Shown: positions 37,401-49,400 of the stretch, in pieces
Layout of the letters: the number at the start of each line of letters is the position of its first letter
Numbering within the stretch: position 1 is the stretch's first letter
NCBI RefSeq assembly: GCF_025698545.1
Contig: NC_068572.1
Location: 1,674,001 to 1,738,000, forward strand
DNA: 64,000 nt
Direction: 5' to 3'
DNA from: Gossypium raimondii
Taxonomy: Eukaryota; Streptophyta; Magnoliopsida; Malvales; Malvaceae
The notes under the pieces: generated by a model
Database searches by the model: none
The model's input: only the letters and a program-made list of their open reading frames with translations
Told to the model about the DNA's origin: nothing
Made by a program: the position numbers and the translations under genes

Positions 37401-40400
37401 CTTTTGTTTCGATTTGATTGTTGATTTGTTGTTTCTTTACTGAGTGCCTGTTTCAGCAATAAGTGTAGTAGATGATTTTGGATGCGGACATGCATTAAAC
37501 TTTGTGGTCTGTTTACATGCTATTTCATCTCCAGTTTGGACAATTGTTTCCTATTCTTCTCTCCTCCCAGCCTGGAAGAGAAAAATAGAACACTATGCCC
37601 TTGTCCCAGTCAACTATAAATACATCCTACTTTGCCTTGTGCATACACACATGTTATGAATGTAGAGAGAGATTTCAGCTGGAATATGCAGCCCTTTAAC
37701 CATACTGTTTATAGTGAGACGTCATCTAAGTGAAGAACTTCCGTGCAGGTATGTTGCTATTGTGTGGCCTGATATTCCTTATTTCTCAATCTACAAGGTT
37801 AGCAATTGGTCCATTGTTGATTCAGGGAGTGCAAGGCTTCTGGCTTGGGATACATGTTGTGACAGATTTGCTATATTAGAGTCTACATTACCTCCTAGAA
37901 TGCCAATTATTCCCAAAGGAAGTTCATCAAGAAAAGCTAAAGAAGCAGCTGCAGCTGCAGCTCAGGCAGCAGCAGCAGCAGCTGCTAATTCTGCTTCTGC
38001 TAATGTTCAAGTCCGCATTTTGCTAGATGATGGAACATCAAACATATTAATGAGGTCCATAGGTAGTCGCAATGAACCGGTATTTTAATCTCCTTGCGTA
38101 ATGTATCTGTTACTTCATTTCGGTAGAATTTGATTCATTCAGGATGCATTGGTTCTTCAAATATGAGAGATGATTTCTTAGCGCCAATGTGTATGTAACA
38201 AAATTTTTATACAAATTATGTTTTCTTTCAACAAATCATTTTTTTTTCTTTTAACTAGGGGAGAAATTCTGATCATGCTAGTTGTGTTTATTATCTGTGA
38301 AAAATAACTGGATAGATTCTTTGCTGCCGACTATTTCTGGAAATTTCAATGACTTGCTGAAAGAATTTGTACTTCCAGCATTAAACAGCACCAATAAGAT
38401 TTCGTATTGTTAGATTTGGATGTGTTTCTCAGAACACTCCATTTTTGCTGCACAGCACAAGGTTAGACTCCTATCATAACTTGCAAATTTCTCTACTAGG
38501 TCGCTGGCCTGTATGGAGGGGCACTATTTGGTATTGGCTATCGAACATCTCGCAGGGCTACCTTTGGTTCTGCAATAACTATATCAACAATTCAGTCTAT
38601 GCCTGTGTCGGGATTTGGTTCTTATGATGATGGGTTTTCTTCTCAGAGATCTACTGCTGAGGCGGCGACTCAAAACTTTCAGTTTTTCAGGTGAAAATTG
38701 TTGAAATATGTATATATTTTAAATTTATTTAGGTAGATAAATCTTATTTAGGTAGATAAATTTTATTCATATTTTATTTTATCTTTTAGTAGTTTATTAG
38801 AATAAGGGAATTATTTTTTCTTATGTTTTAGTAGTTGATTAGAATAAATGAATTATTTTCCCAATTTAGGATTAGGACTCTTTTCTCTATTTAAGTTCAA
38901 TTATTTAGTTAATAAAATATAGAATACTTTTATTAAAAGCTCTCTTGAAAACTTTCATGGTACCAGAGCTAGGTTAAATCTCTAGTAACATCATGGTTAA
39001 AACAGTCTTCACTGGAGATAAGAGATCCAGCAATCAAACAGAGGAAGAAAGTTCTACCGTTGAAACAACTATCTAGAGTAGAATGACTCAAGGGGCAGAG
39101 GCGTCTCACCTTTCTTTTCAGCTAACATCTCACAAGCTGAATGGCAAGAATTATCTGGAATGGTCACAGTTTGTAAAATTAGAAATTGATGGGCGTGACA
39201 AGCTAGGTCATTTAACTGGAGAAGTCAAGCAACCATAGGTGGGCGATCCAAAGATGAGCAAGTGGAGGTCAAGAAATTCTATGATAATTGCGTGGCTTAT
39301 TAATTTCATGGAAGCATCCGTAGGTAAACCTTTTCTTTTTCTCCCGACTGTTAAAAATGTTTGGGACGTTGTGAAAGACACCTATTCAGATTTAGAAAAC
39401 ACTTCACAAATCTTTGAGTTAAAAATAAAACTTTGGAAAGCTAGGCAAGGGGAAAAGGAAGTTACTTTTTATTATAATGAGATGATGTCTCTTTGGCAAG
39501 AATTGAATCAGTGTTATAATGATGAATGAGAGTGTCTCGGAGATGGTGTAAAAGCTATGAAAAAAGAAGAGAATGAACGAGCTTATTTGTTTCTGGATGG
39601 TTTAAATAAAGAATTTGATGAAGTGAGATCTCGGATCTTAGGGAAAAACCGTTTCCAAAACTTCATGAGATTTTTTCTGATGTTAGAAGAGAGGAGGCAA
39701 GAAGAAAAGTAATATTAAGGCCAGGGTTTGAAGCTAATGATGATAATTTTGCTCTTGTAACTACTAAAAATAATGATGATAGTGAAAAAAGGAAAAAAAA
39801 CCTTGGTGCGATCACTGCAAAAAATATTGGCACACTCGAGAAACGTGTTGGAAGCTCTATGGGAAAACAACGAATGGAAGAAAAAAGAGTGGCAATGGTC
39901 ATGATTCACAATCAGGGGATAGCAAAGCTTTCCAAATAACTAATGAAAATTATGAGGGCCAAAGTTCTCTGGAAGGGTCTATATTCACTAATGAACAATT
40001 AGAGCATCTACACAAGCTTTTTCAATCACCATAGTTTTGGATGAATTCTTCTATTCCTAACTCATCCAATAATCCTTCTTCTTTTGCCCAATCAGGTATT
40101 GATTTTGCTATTTTTTTCAATGTCAAACCTTGTAAAACAAACATGTGGATCGTTGATTCTGGAGCTAGTGATCATATGACTAGTAGCCATTTTCTTTTTT
40201 CAACTTACACACCTTGTGCAGGAAACAAAAAGATCAAAGTAGCAAATGGGTCGTTCTAAGCAATAGCCGAGAAAGGCATTGTTAAAATTTCGTCTTCCTT
40301 GGTTTTACATGATGTATTACATGTGTTAAATCTAGCTTATAATCTCATATCGGTCAGTAAATTATCCTAGTTCTTGAATTGTCATGTTATATTTGACTCC

Positions 40401-43400
40401 TCTATGTGTAAATTTTAGGACATGGTCTTGGGAAAGATGATTGACAATGCTAAAGAATTTGGCAAAATTTACTTTCTTGACGACGACCATCTAAGTCAAC
40501 CAACAACTACTTTATGTTTAAATTCTGTTTCTAATTTTGATAAGGTTATGATTTGACATTATAGGCTTGGACATCCTAATTTTTACTATTTAAGATATTT
40601 GTTACCTAATCTATTTAAAAATAAAAGTCCTTATCACTGTGAATTTTGTGAATTGGCTAAACATCATCGGTCATTCTTTCCACCTCAAAAATATAAAGCC
40701 TCCAAACCTTTTTCATTAATTCATAGTGATGTTTTGGAACCTTCAAAAGTTTCAATTTTTTTAGGAAAACATTGGTTTGTCACATTTATTAATGATCATA
40801 CTCGTACTTGTTGGGTGTTTTTATTAAAAGATAAGTCTAAAGTTAAAAATGTGTTTCAGTCTTTTTATGCTATGGTGAAAACACAATTTTGTGTGAAAAT
40901 AAAAGTATTTCGGAGTGACAATGGAGGGGAATTTTTTAGTGACCAATTAGGTGGTTTATTAACCAAACATGGAATAGTCCACCAAAGTTCTTGTACAAAT
41001 ACACCACAACAAAATGTGATTGCAGAAAGAAAAAATCGACATCTTTTAGAAGTAACTAGAGCCTTGATGTTCACTAGTCAGGTACCACGTTATTTTTGGG
41101 GCAAAACCTTGTTAACAGCTACATATCTTATTAATAGAATGCCCAATAAAAATCTAAACTATAGAACTCCTTTTCACCTTTTTAAAGATAACTTTCCTAA
41201 CTCTAAATTGATCACAGATTTATCCCTTGAGTTTTTGGGTGTAGTGTTTTTATTCATCTTCACAACCAAGGTAAACTAGATCCTAGAGCAAAAAAATGTG
41301 TCTTTGTTGGCTATGCTTCTAATAAAAAGGGTTATAAATGTTATGATCCAATTGATAGGAAGATTATTGTTACCATGGATGTTATATTTGTTGAAACACA
41401 ATCTTATTTTGATTCTAACCTTCAGGAAGAGAATTATAGTAAGAGGATTCTATAACTGATCAATAAAAGACTAGGAATATACAACATAAGGATTCTAATA
41501 ATGGGGAATGCGAATTTATGATTAACACAGAAATTAATGATGTTAATGTTGTTAATAAAAATGAATATGAAGGTGTAGAGTCTGATCATGAGAATAAAGA
41601 ACAAACAAATGAGTTAATTGTTCACTCAAGAAGAAATCGAAATCAAGAAAGTGGAATCCACCAGATTCATCACCAAGAATTTGACCCGCAAATTCTTGTC
41701 AAAAGTCCAGGTAAATATCATAATCTGACCAATGAATTTTCTAATTTAGATATTCCAATTGCTAAAAGAAAATGTGTTAGAAATATTGTCAAATGTCCCA
41801 TGTCTAACTTTGTATCTATAAAGCCTTATCTTCGACATTCTCAGCCTTTGTTTCGTGTCTCGATACTGTGAAAATACCCAAAAATGTGAAAGATGCTTTA
41901 CAGGTTCCTGAGTGGAAGGAGGCTATTTTAGAGGAGATGCGCGTTCTTGAAAAAATAGGTACATTTGAAACAATAGAATTACCTGTAGGAAAAAAATAGT
42001 GGGCTGTAAATGAGTGTTCACAACCAAATTTAAACCAGATGGATCTTTAGATAAACACAAAGCCCGATTGGTGGCTAAAGGGTACACTCAAACATATGGG
42101 ATAGATTATCTTGAAACATTTGCTCCAGTAGCCAAATTAAACTCTGTTAGAGTTCTTTTATCAATCGTTGTTAATCTTGATTGGTCTTTACAGCAGCTAG
42201 ATATGAAGAATGCTTTCCTAAATGGGAAAATTGAAGAAGAAGTTTACATGGATCCTCCTCTAGGTTTTGAAGAAAAATTTGGAACTTGAGTATGTAAACT
42301 CAAGAAATTTTTGTATGGTCTAAAGTAGTCTCATTGAGCTTGGTTTGAACGGTCCACTCAAGTTGTTAAAAAACAAAGTTACTCACAAGGGTAAGCTGAT
42401 CACACAATATTCTATCGACATTCATAAAAAAGTAGAATAACAATTATTATAGTTTATGTTGATGGTATAATTCTTACAAGAAATGATGTGGATGAAATAA
42501 GGCGTCTCAAGGAGCATTTAGCATTGGAGTTCGAGATCAAAGACTTGGGTCCTTTGAAATACTTTCTTGGAATGGAAGTTGCTCGATCAAAGAAGGGTCT
42601 TGTGGTCTCTCAGAAAAAAATATGTAATTGATCTTTTAAAAGAGGTTGGGATGTGTGGTTGCCGCCTAACTAACACACCAATCGATCCAAATGTAAAATT
42701 AGGAAATAAAGAAGGTCGATTAGTTGATAAAGGGCAGTACAAAAGATTAGTTGGTAAGGTAATTTACTTATCACATACAATGCCAGACATAGCTTTTGCA
42801 GTCAATTTATGCACTCCCCAATGGAGGAAAATGAAGAAGCAGTGTTTTGGATTCTAAGATACTTGAAAAGTTCACCTGGAAAGGGCTTATTCTTCAAGAA
42901 ATCCAAACAAAGAGGAATTGAAGCTTACAGATGCAGATTGGGCAGGCTCAATAATAGATAGAAGATCTACATCAGGATACTGTACATTTGTTTGGGGAAA
43001 CCTTTTGACTTGGCGAAGCGAAAAACAAAGTGTTGTAGCAAAAAGTAGTGCAGAGGCTGAGTTTAGATCAATAGCTCAAGGAATTTATGAAATGATGTGG
43101 TTAAAAAGAATTATGGAAGAGTTGAGGAAACCAATAACTTCACCAATGAAGTTGTACTGTGATAGCAAAGCTGCCATTAGTATTGCTCACAACCCAGTCC
43201 AGCATGACAGAACTAAGCATGTTAAGATTGATAGACACTTTATCAAGGAGAAGATTGAAGAAGGCCAAGTATGTATGTCGTTTGTTACTTCAAAACAACA
43301 GATTGCTGACATACTCACCAAAGGGCTTTCTAAGACAAGCTTTGATTTTCTTGTAAGCAAGTTCGGCATGATTGATATATATGCACCAACTTGAGGGAGG

Positions 43401-46400
43401 GTTTAAATTTATTTAGGTAGATAAATCTTATTTAGGTAGATAAGTTTTATTCATATTCTAGGAATATTTTATTTTATCTTTTAGTAGTTTATTAGAATAA
43501 GGGAATTATTTTCCCAATTAGGATTAAGACTCTTTTATCTATTTAAGTTCAAATTTTTAGTTAATAAAATATAGAACAATTTTATTAAAAGCTCTCTTGA
43601 AAACTTTCAAAATGGTTATTATAATTCTGTATGCTAGTAACATGATTTTGTCGCATAAATAGTACAACTTTTGGTTGGGTTCTAAGCATAAAGCGTGAAT
43701 TAAGATATTTGAGAGACTAAATTTGTAGGGATTTGAATAATTTCCACTCATACTAAAAAGATGATTACATAAGCTTTTATACAAAGAGAAAAAAAAGGCA
43801 AGAAATAATATACAATCTCTAATATCAAGGATATCTAATCTCTAATTTACAGAGATTGAAAGAATCTCACGGCTATCAATATTGCTATCGTCAGCTAGTA
43901 TTTAAAGTTGTCAATACTCTTCTTCAAGTTGGTGCATAGATACTACATATACTCAACTTACAAATCAGGTTCAATTACTTAATCCTTTAGTGAACTGCTT
44001 GTCTGATGTCACATGAACTAAGTCTAAGAGATTGAGTTCAATTTTTCTTTGATGAAGTGGCGATATATGTCAATATGTTTTGTTCGATCATGTTAGATTG
44101 AGTTTCGAGCTATGCTTATTGCAGCCTTATTATCACAGTGCAATGGTAATTTTCCTTTACTTGACAGTTTCAAGTCCTCTAACACCTTCTGTAGCCAAAT
44201 AAGTTCGCAAACACCTTGAGTCATAATCCTGTATTTTGCCTCAACACTAGATCGAGCAACTACGTTTTGCTTTTTACTTCCCCAAGTGACTAAATTTCCC
44301 TCCACAAGTGTGCAATAACCAGTTGCAGACCTTTGATCGTTTAAAAATCCAACCCAATTTACACCTGTAAAAACCTCTATCTAGAGGTGACCATTTTTAG
44401 AGAAGAAAAATCTCTTTTCTAGAGTAGATTTTAAATAGCGTAGTATGTGAAAGACAGCCTGCATATAAGGTTCTCAAGTATCATACATTAATTAACTAAT
44501 CACACTAATCGAGTATGCTATATGCTATGTCTCGTCTAGTTTGTGAGAAATAAATCAAATTCGCCACTAATCTTTGATACCTCTATCCACTGTTTCTCTG
44601 ATCCCAACTTGCAACTTATAATGCTCTCCATGGGTGACTCTGCAAGTTTGCAACCCACCATGCTTGTTTCTGTCAAGAGATCAATGATGTATCTGTTTTA
44701 GGAGATGAAGATTCCTTTATTTGATCAGGAAAAATTTAATTACCAAGGATTACTGCAATTTCCCTAGATTTTTTATTTCAAATTCTTAAGTCAATCGTTG
44801 CTTCAGTTGAACAATTTTTTCCTCATCATTTTTTGTTACCACTATATATATCATCAACACAAACAATAAGAATGACAAACTTATCTTTATGATATCTTAT
44901 AAAAAGGGTATGGTCTGCATCACTCTGCCGATAGCCAAAAGAGATTATGACTTTATTGAATCTGTCAAACCATGTTCTAGTGTCACGGGGCTAGAGTTTT
45001 CTCTTGCGATCCGTGCGGCCTTAGGCGATCCGTTCGTCCAAAATCGCCTAAGTCAGCCTTAACTCAAGTGAGGATTCCTTAAGAACTCCTCCAAGGCACC
45101 AAATTGAAGAGCGGAAGCGATTTATGCCAAAAGAAGCTAAACTAAATAATAACAGAAAGAGCGCTCGCAACGCGTTTGAGTTAATACTTTCAATTCTCTT
45201 ATTCACAAAGAATAATAAAACAATGAATGGAGTGAGTACAACTGAGGGGGAGGCTCTCTATTTATAGTTGAGCTCCCCCAAAATTGACGGTTAAGATACA
45301 TTTACATCGATGGACGAGATTAACCATATCCCTTTATTTTAGGGATTTACAAGATATGTCATATCAAATCTAATCTAATATTTACAAGATATGATTCCCT
45401 CTATCTTCTAAGATTAGTTACCATATTAGCCTAAGTTTCTATGTCTTCATCATCGGGCCAACTAGGCTTAAATTTGACAGGCTTCTCCAATAGCTCTTTG
45501 AATCGGGCCAGTTCTCGTGAGCCAAATGATCCCCATCTAAGCAATAAAACTCTATTGGATGCATTTGGTGCGATGGTCACGGGCTTTGAACTGCGGCCCG
45601 TGACATTCTCCCCTACCTATTCTTGTAACGTCCTTATTGCGACTTCCGAATGGCACTGACTTGATTTGCCTCGATCTCGTCTCGACGCCTTAGCCTTTCC
45701 CTTCCTTCGGGACTTCTACCTCGGCTTACGTCGCTTCTTAACTCAAACCGTCTTACTCGTTTGTACATCTCGATGACAAGAAGCTATGTCACTCTCTTGT
45801 CCACATTCTAACTTTACTCGAACATAATCCTCTTGATTCACCACACTTGGCTTCGCTTTGCCCACAGTCTCTCGGCCTCTTTGCTCAAGAACTTCGAAAG
45901 GGCCCCTACGTTCTCGCTAAGTCAACAAGTTAGAATGCAACACACTATTAAAGTTTTCGGAATGTACCTTTGCATTTACTCTGGTCAACTATCCCTCATG
46001 CATCACTTCTTTTTCCTTGAAGTTCGATGCACCACCCACCTCTCCCATAGATGGGAGCCTTGTCGATGACTCGGCCAACTCCGACGCTTCACTCAACTTG
46101 AGCCTCATTTGTCCCAGCTTTACTGTTTTCACCGTAACTTTTCCTCTAAGTCTGATGACAAACTCACCTTTTCTTTGGGTGGAAGCCCCTCCGATGACTC
46201 ACCAAGCTCAGACATTGCCTTTCCTTTGACTCCGGCTTACTTTCGACAGTTCCGCAACTCATATAGATCACGGCACAAGAAACACTTTACTCGCTTCTTT
46301 TTACTCCTTTTTACCCTCTTGGCTTCGACTTTTCCCTTGCTCGAACCAAGCTTCTTGGGCTCTTTGTTTGCTACATCGTTCCCTTCGATGACAGACTTCC

Positions 46401-49400
46401 TCGGACACTTCCGCAACCTATACGGACCATGACACAAGAAGCACTCCACTGGCTTCTTCTCGCTTTCGGCCTCCTTGGCTTCGATACCCCTTGCGCTCGA
46501 ACCAAATACCAAAGCCTTACCCACCGACTTCTCTTTAAGCATGGATTTCCTCGGACATTTCTTCAACATGTGTGGACCGTCGCAGAGAAAGCATTTCAGC
46601 TTGTCCCTTTTCCTCTTGGGTTTCTTATTCCCAACTCGTGGTTTCCCATTACCACCATTGTCACCCTTGCCATTGCCATCAACAATATCTTCCTTGTGAT
46701 CCATTTCACATACGCCCCTTTTCTCGGACTTGGAAGACCCAAGCTTGTCTTTCCCTAGACCAAGCTTGACCATGGACTTAACTACCGTCATGGCTTCCGA
46801 CAGTTTTTGGACACCTCTTTGTTCCACCTCCTGTCTGACCCACGACTTCAATCCATTCTAAAAAACAAGTAATACTTCTCTTTCGGTCACCTCTGAAACT
46901 TGGAGCATGAGTTCCTTGAACTCTCGAACATACTCCCCCACTGTGCCCCGTTGCGTTATCCCTTGCAACTTTTCTCGAGCTTCTTCCTCGACAAATTTTG
47001 GGTAAAATTGTCCCTTCAATTCGCATTGGAACTCTTGCTACATCCCAATCTCATCTTGCCTTTTATCTGTGGTCCAGCCTCGCCACCATAAAAGCGTAAT
47101 GTCTAGGGGTGAGCATTCGATCGAATCGAATCGAATCGAATCAAAAATTTTCGAGTTAATCGAGTTTTCGAATCTCATTTTATCATCCTAACTTTATTTG
47201 AAGTTTTCTCGAATCGAGTCGAGTGAGATGGAATTCGAATCGAATCGAATCGAATATATTTGTTCGAGTTAAATTTTAAAAAATAATTTTGGGTCCTTGT
47301 AACCGTTGTCACCCATCGTAATAAAATTTGTCTACCTTAATCAAATTTTTATTAACTTTCATCACCTCATAATTTATTTATTAATTTTTTATATCTTGGT
47401 TAGCTTCTTTACTTGCTTAGTTGTTTCAATTATCTTGATTCTTGTCACTATGTATTTTGGAATTAAAAATATATTAAATATAAAATATGATTTTTTAATA
47501 AAATTTATTTTAAAAATAAAATGTGAAATTGATAGCAATATAAAATTTTAACACGAATATTTTATGGCATAATTAATAATTCAATTTTAATATAAATATT
47601 CAATATGACTAAACAATTCAATAATATAAATAATATAAAATGTGAAATTTAATTTAATAATATAAATAGTAAATATAAATAAAATTATTACTATTTATGT
47701 TTAGTGATTTTTTGGATAATTTTGATTTTTATTTGAAAGTAAAGGGTGAGAAGTAAAAGTTTAGGGGGAAATAAAAGTTTTGGAGAATAAAAGTTTGAGG
47801 AAAGTAAATAGGGAGAGTAAAATTTTGGAGGAAAATATTAAAAAAATTGAGGGGGAAGGTTTGGGGTAGATGGGAGGTGGGATGGAAAGGGAATAAAAGT
47901 TTTAGGGGAAAAGTGGGAAGGAGTAAAAATTTTGAGAGAAAATAAAAGGTTTTGAGGGTTTTTGGGAGTAAAATTTTGAGAAAAAGTAAATGGGAGAGTA
48001 AAATTTTGGTAGGAAATGGATTTTGGGTAGATTGGGGGGTTGGGAGGGGAGGGGAGTAAAAGTTTTGGGGGGAAAGTGGGAAGGAGTAAAAATTTTGAGG
48101 GAAAAGTAAAAAGGTTTGGGAGTTTAGGGTAAAACTGTCAAATATTATAGTTTGATATTCGAATTATTCGAATTATTCGAGTTATTCGAATTCGAAAACT
48201 CAACTCGATTCGAACTCGAAATTCGAAAAAAAAAATTCGAGTTGATTCGAATAACTCGATTAACTCGAATAACTCGATTCGTTTAACTCGAAATTGTTTC
48301 CTCCATTCTTGTGTCCCTCGAGCTCCTCTATTCTTGTGTTCAAAGCCATCGTCGTGGCTATTGTTTCCTCCTTCAAAGCCATCATCATGGCCTCAAGAGC
48401 ATTATTCCTTTCCAACAGCTTATCCCTGTGTGAATTAAACAACTCGTTTACCTTATCCATGATGGAATCAAGAGACATCTTTACATAGTCTCTAGATTGC
48501 TCCTTCCAATTTGCTATGCGATCTTCGACCCCATCGAGTGCCTCATTTACATCCTGCATGGATCTTTTGAGTTTACCCACACGTTCCTCTACTGTCGACA
48601 ATGTCTCCCTCAAAGACTTCCTCGTCCACCTTTGTTCGAACTCTTCTTTCGACATCCCAATGGTACCTTTGAACCAATAACTCAGATATCACTTGGTTTG
48701 AACCAACAGCTCGGATACCACTTGTCATGGGGATAGAGTTTTCTCTTGCGATCCGTGCGGCCTTAGGCGACCCGTTCGTCCAAACTCGCCTAAGTCAGCC
48801 TTAACTTAAGTGAGGATTCTTTAAGAACTCCTCTAAAGCACCAAATTGAAGATCGTGAGCGATTTATGCCAAAAGAAGCTAAACCAAATAACAATAGAAA
48901 AAGCGCTCGCAACGTGTTTGAGTAAATGCTCTCAATTCTCTTATTCACAAAGAATAATGAAACAATGAATGGAGTGAGTACAACTGAGGGGGAGGCTCTC
49001 TATTTATAGCTGAGCTTCCCCAAAACTGACGGTTAAGATACATTTACATCGACGGACGAGATTAACCATATCGTTTTATTTTAGGGATTTACAAGATATG
49101 TCATATTAAATCTAATCTAATCTTTACAATATATGATTCATTCTATCTTCTAAGATTAGTTACCATATTAGCCTAAGTTATTATGTCTTCATCATCGGGC
49201 CAACTAGGCTTCAATCTGACAGGCTTCTCCAATAGCTCTTTGAATCGGGCCAGTTCTCGTGAGCCAAATGATCCCCATCTGAGTAATAGACCTTCAGTGG
49301 ATGTATTTGGTGCGATGGTCACAGGCTTTGAACTGTTGCCCGTGGCACTAGGAGACTGTTTTAGCCCATATAGGGTTTTTTTGTGATTTAAGGGTAACTC

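Larger units (their letters stand above)
38699..43609 (+). mobile_element. Degenerate Ty1/Copia retrotransposon (element B) in TWD40-2 intron 12
   Basis: 5' LTR 38699-38957 and 3' LTR about 43401-43609 share the atttaggtagataaatctt tandem and the ...aaaactttca end. Directly inside the 5' LTR is tggtaccagagc (38958-38969), an initiator-tRNA-Met primer site; a purine tract (gagggaggg) precedes the 3' LTR. The target duplication is aaaat (38694-38698 and about 43609-43613), with the last LTR base shared. The 5' LTR has an extra internal duplication of about 40 bases that the 3' LTR lacks. The 3' LTR seems to have lost its first 20 or so bases. The element is inserted in the same orientation as the gene, eight bases after the exon 12 splice donor. 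Confidence 0.9.
44981..49347 (-). mobile_element. Gag-only LTR retrotransposon nested in Copia element C
   Basis: Two 625-bp LTRs, 44981-45605 and 48723-49347, begin tgtca(c/t)gggg and end cccgtg(a/g)ca. They differ at roughly one base in twelve by eye. The 4-bp target duplication is ctag (44977-44980 and 49348-49351). On the minus strand the 5' LTR is the right one and is followed by tggtatccgagc (48720-48709), one base off the initiator-tRNA-Met site. A purine tract lies next to the left LTR. The interior of 3.1 kb encodes only gag; no protease, RT or integrase was seen. It is probably a non-autonomous Gypsy-related element. Confidence 0.88.

Noticed and set aside
31424..38690. TWD40-2 as two separate genes or a gene broken by retrotransposons
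   Set aside because: The exon 12 end and exon 13 start share phase and join within the conserved NFQ...SWET segment, with good GT and AG sites. The elements are intronic.
43159..43369. Extra frames of 60-65 codons on both strands
   Set aside because: Shadows of the Copia B RNase H frame at 42918-43394.
46429..46769. Plus-strand open frames of 109, 74 and 65 codons
   Set aside because: They are antisense to the gag zinc-knuckle region on the minus strand.
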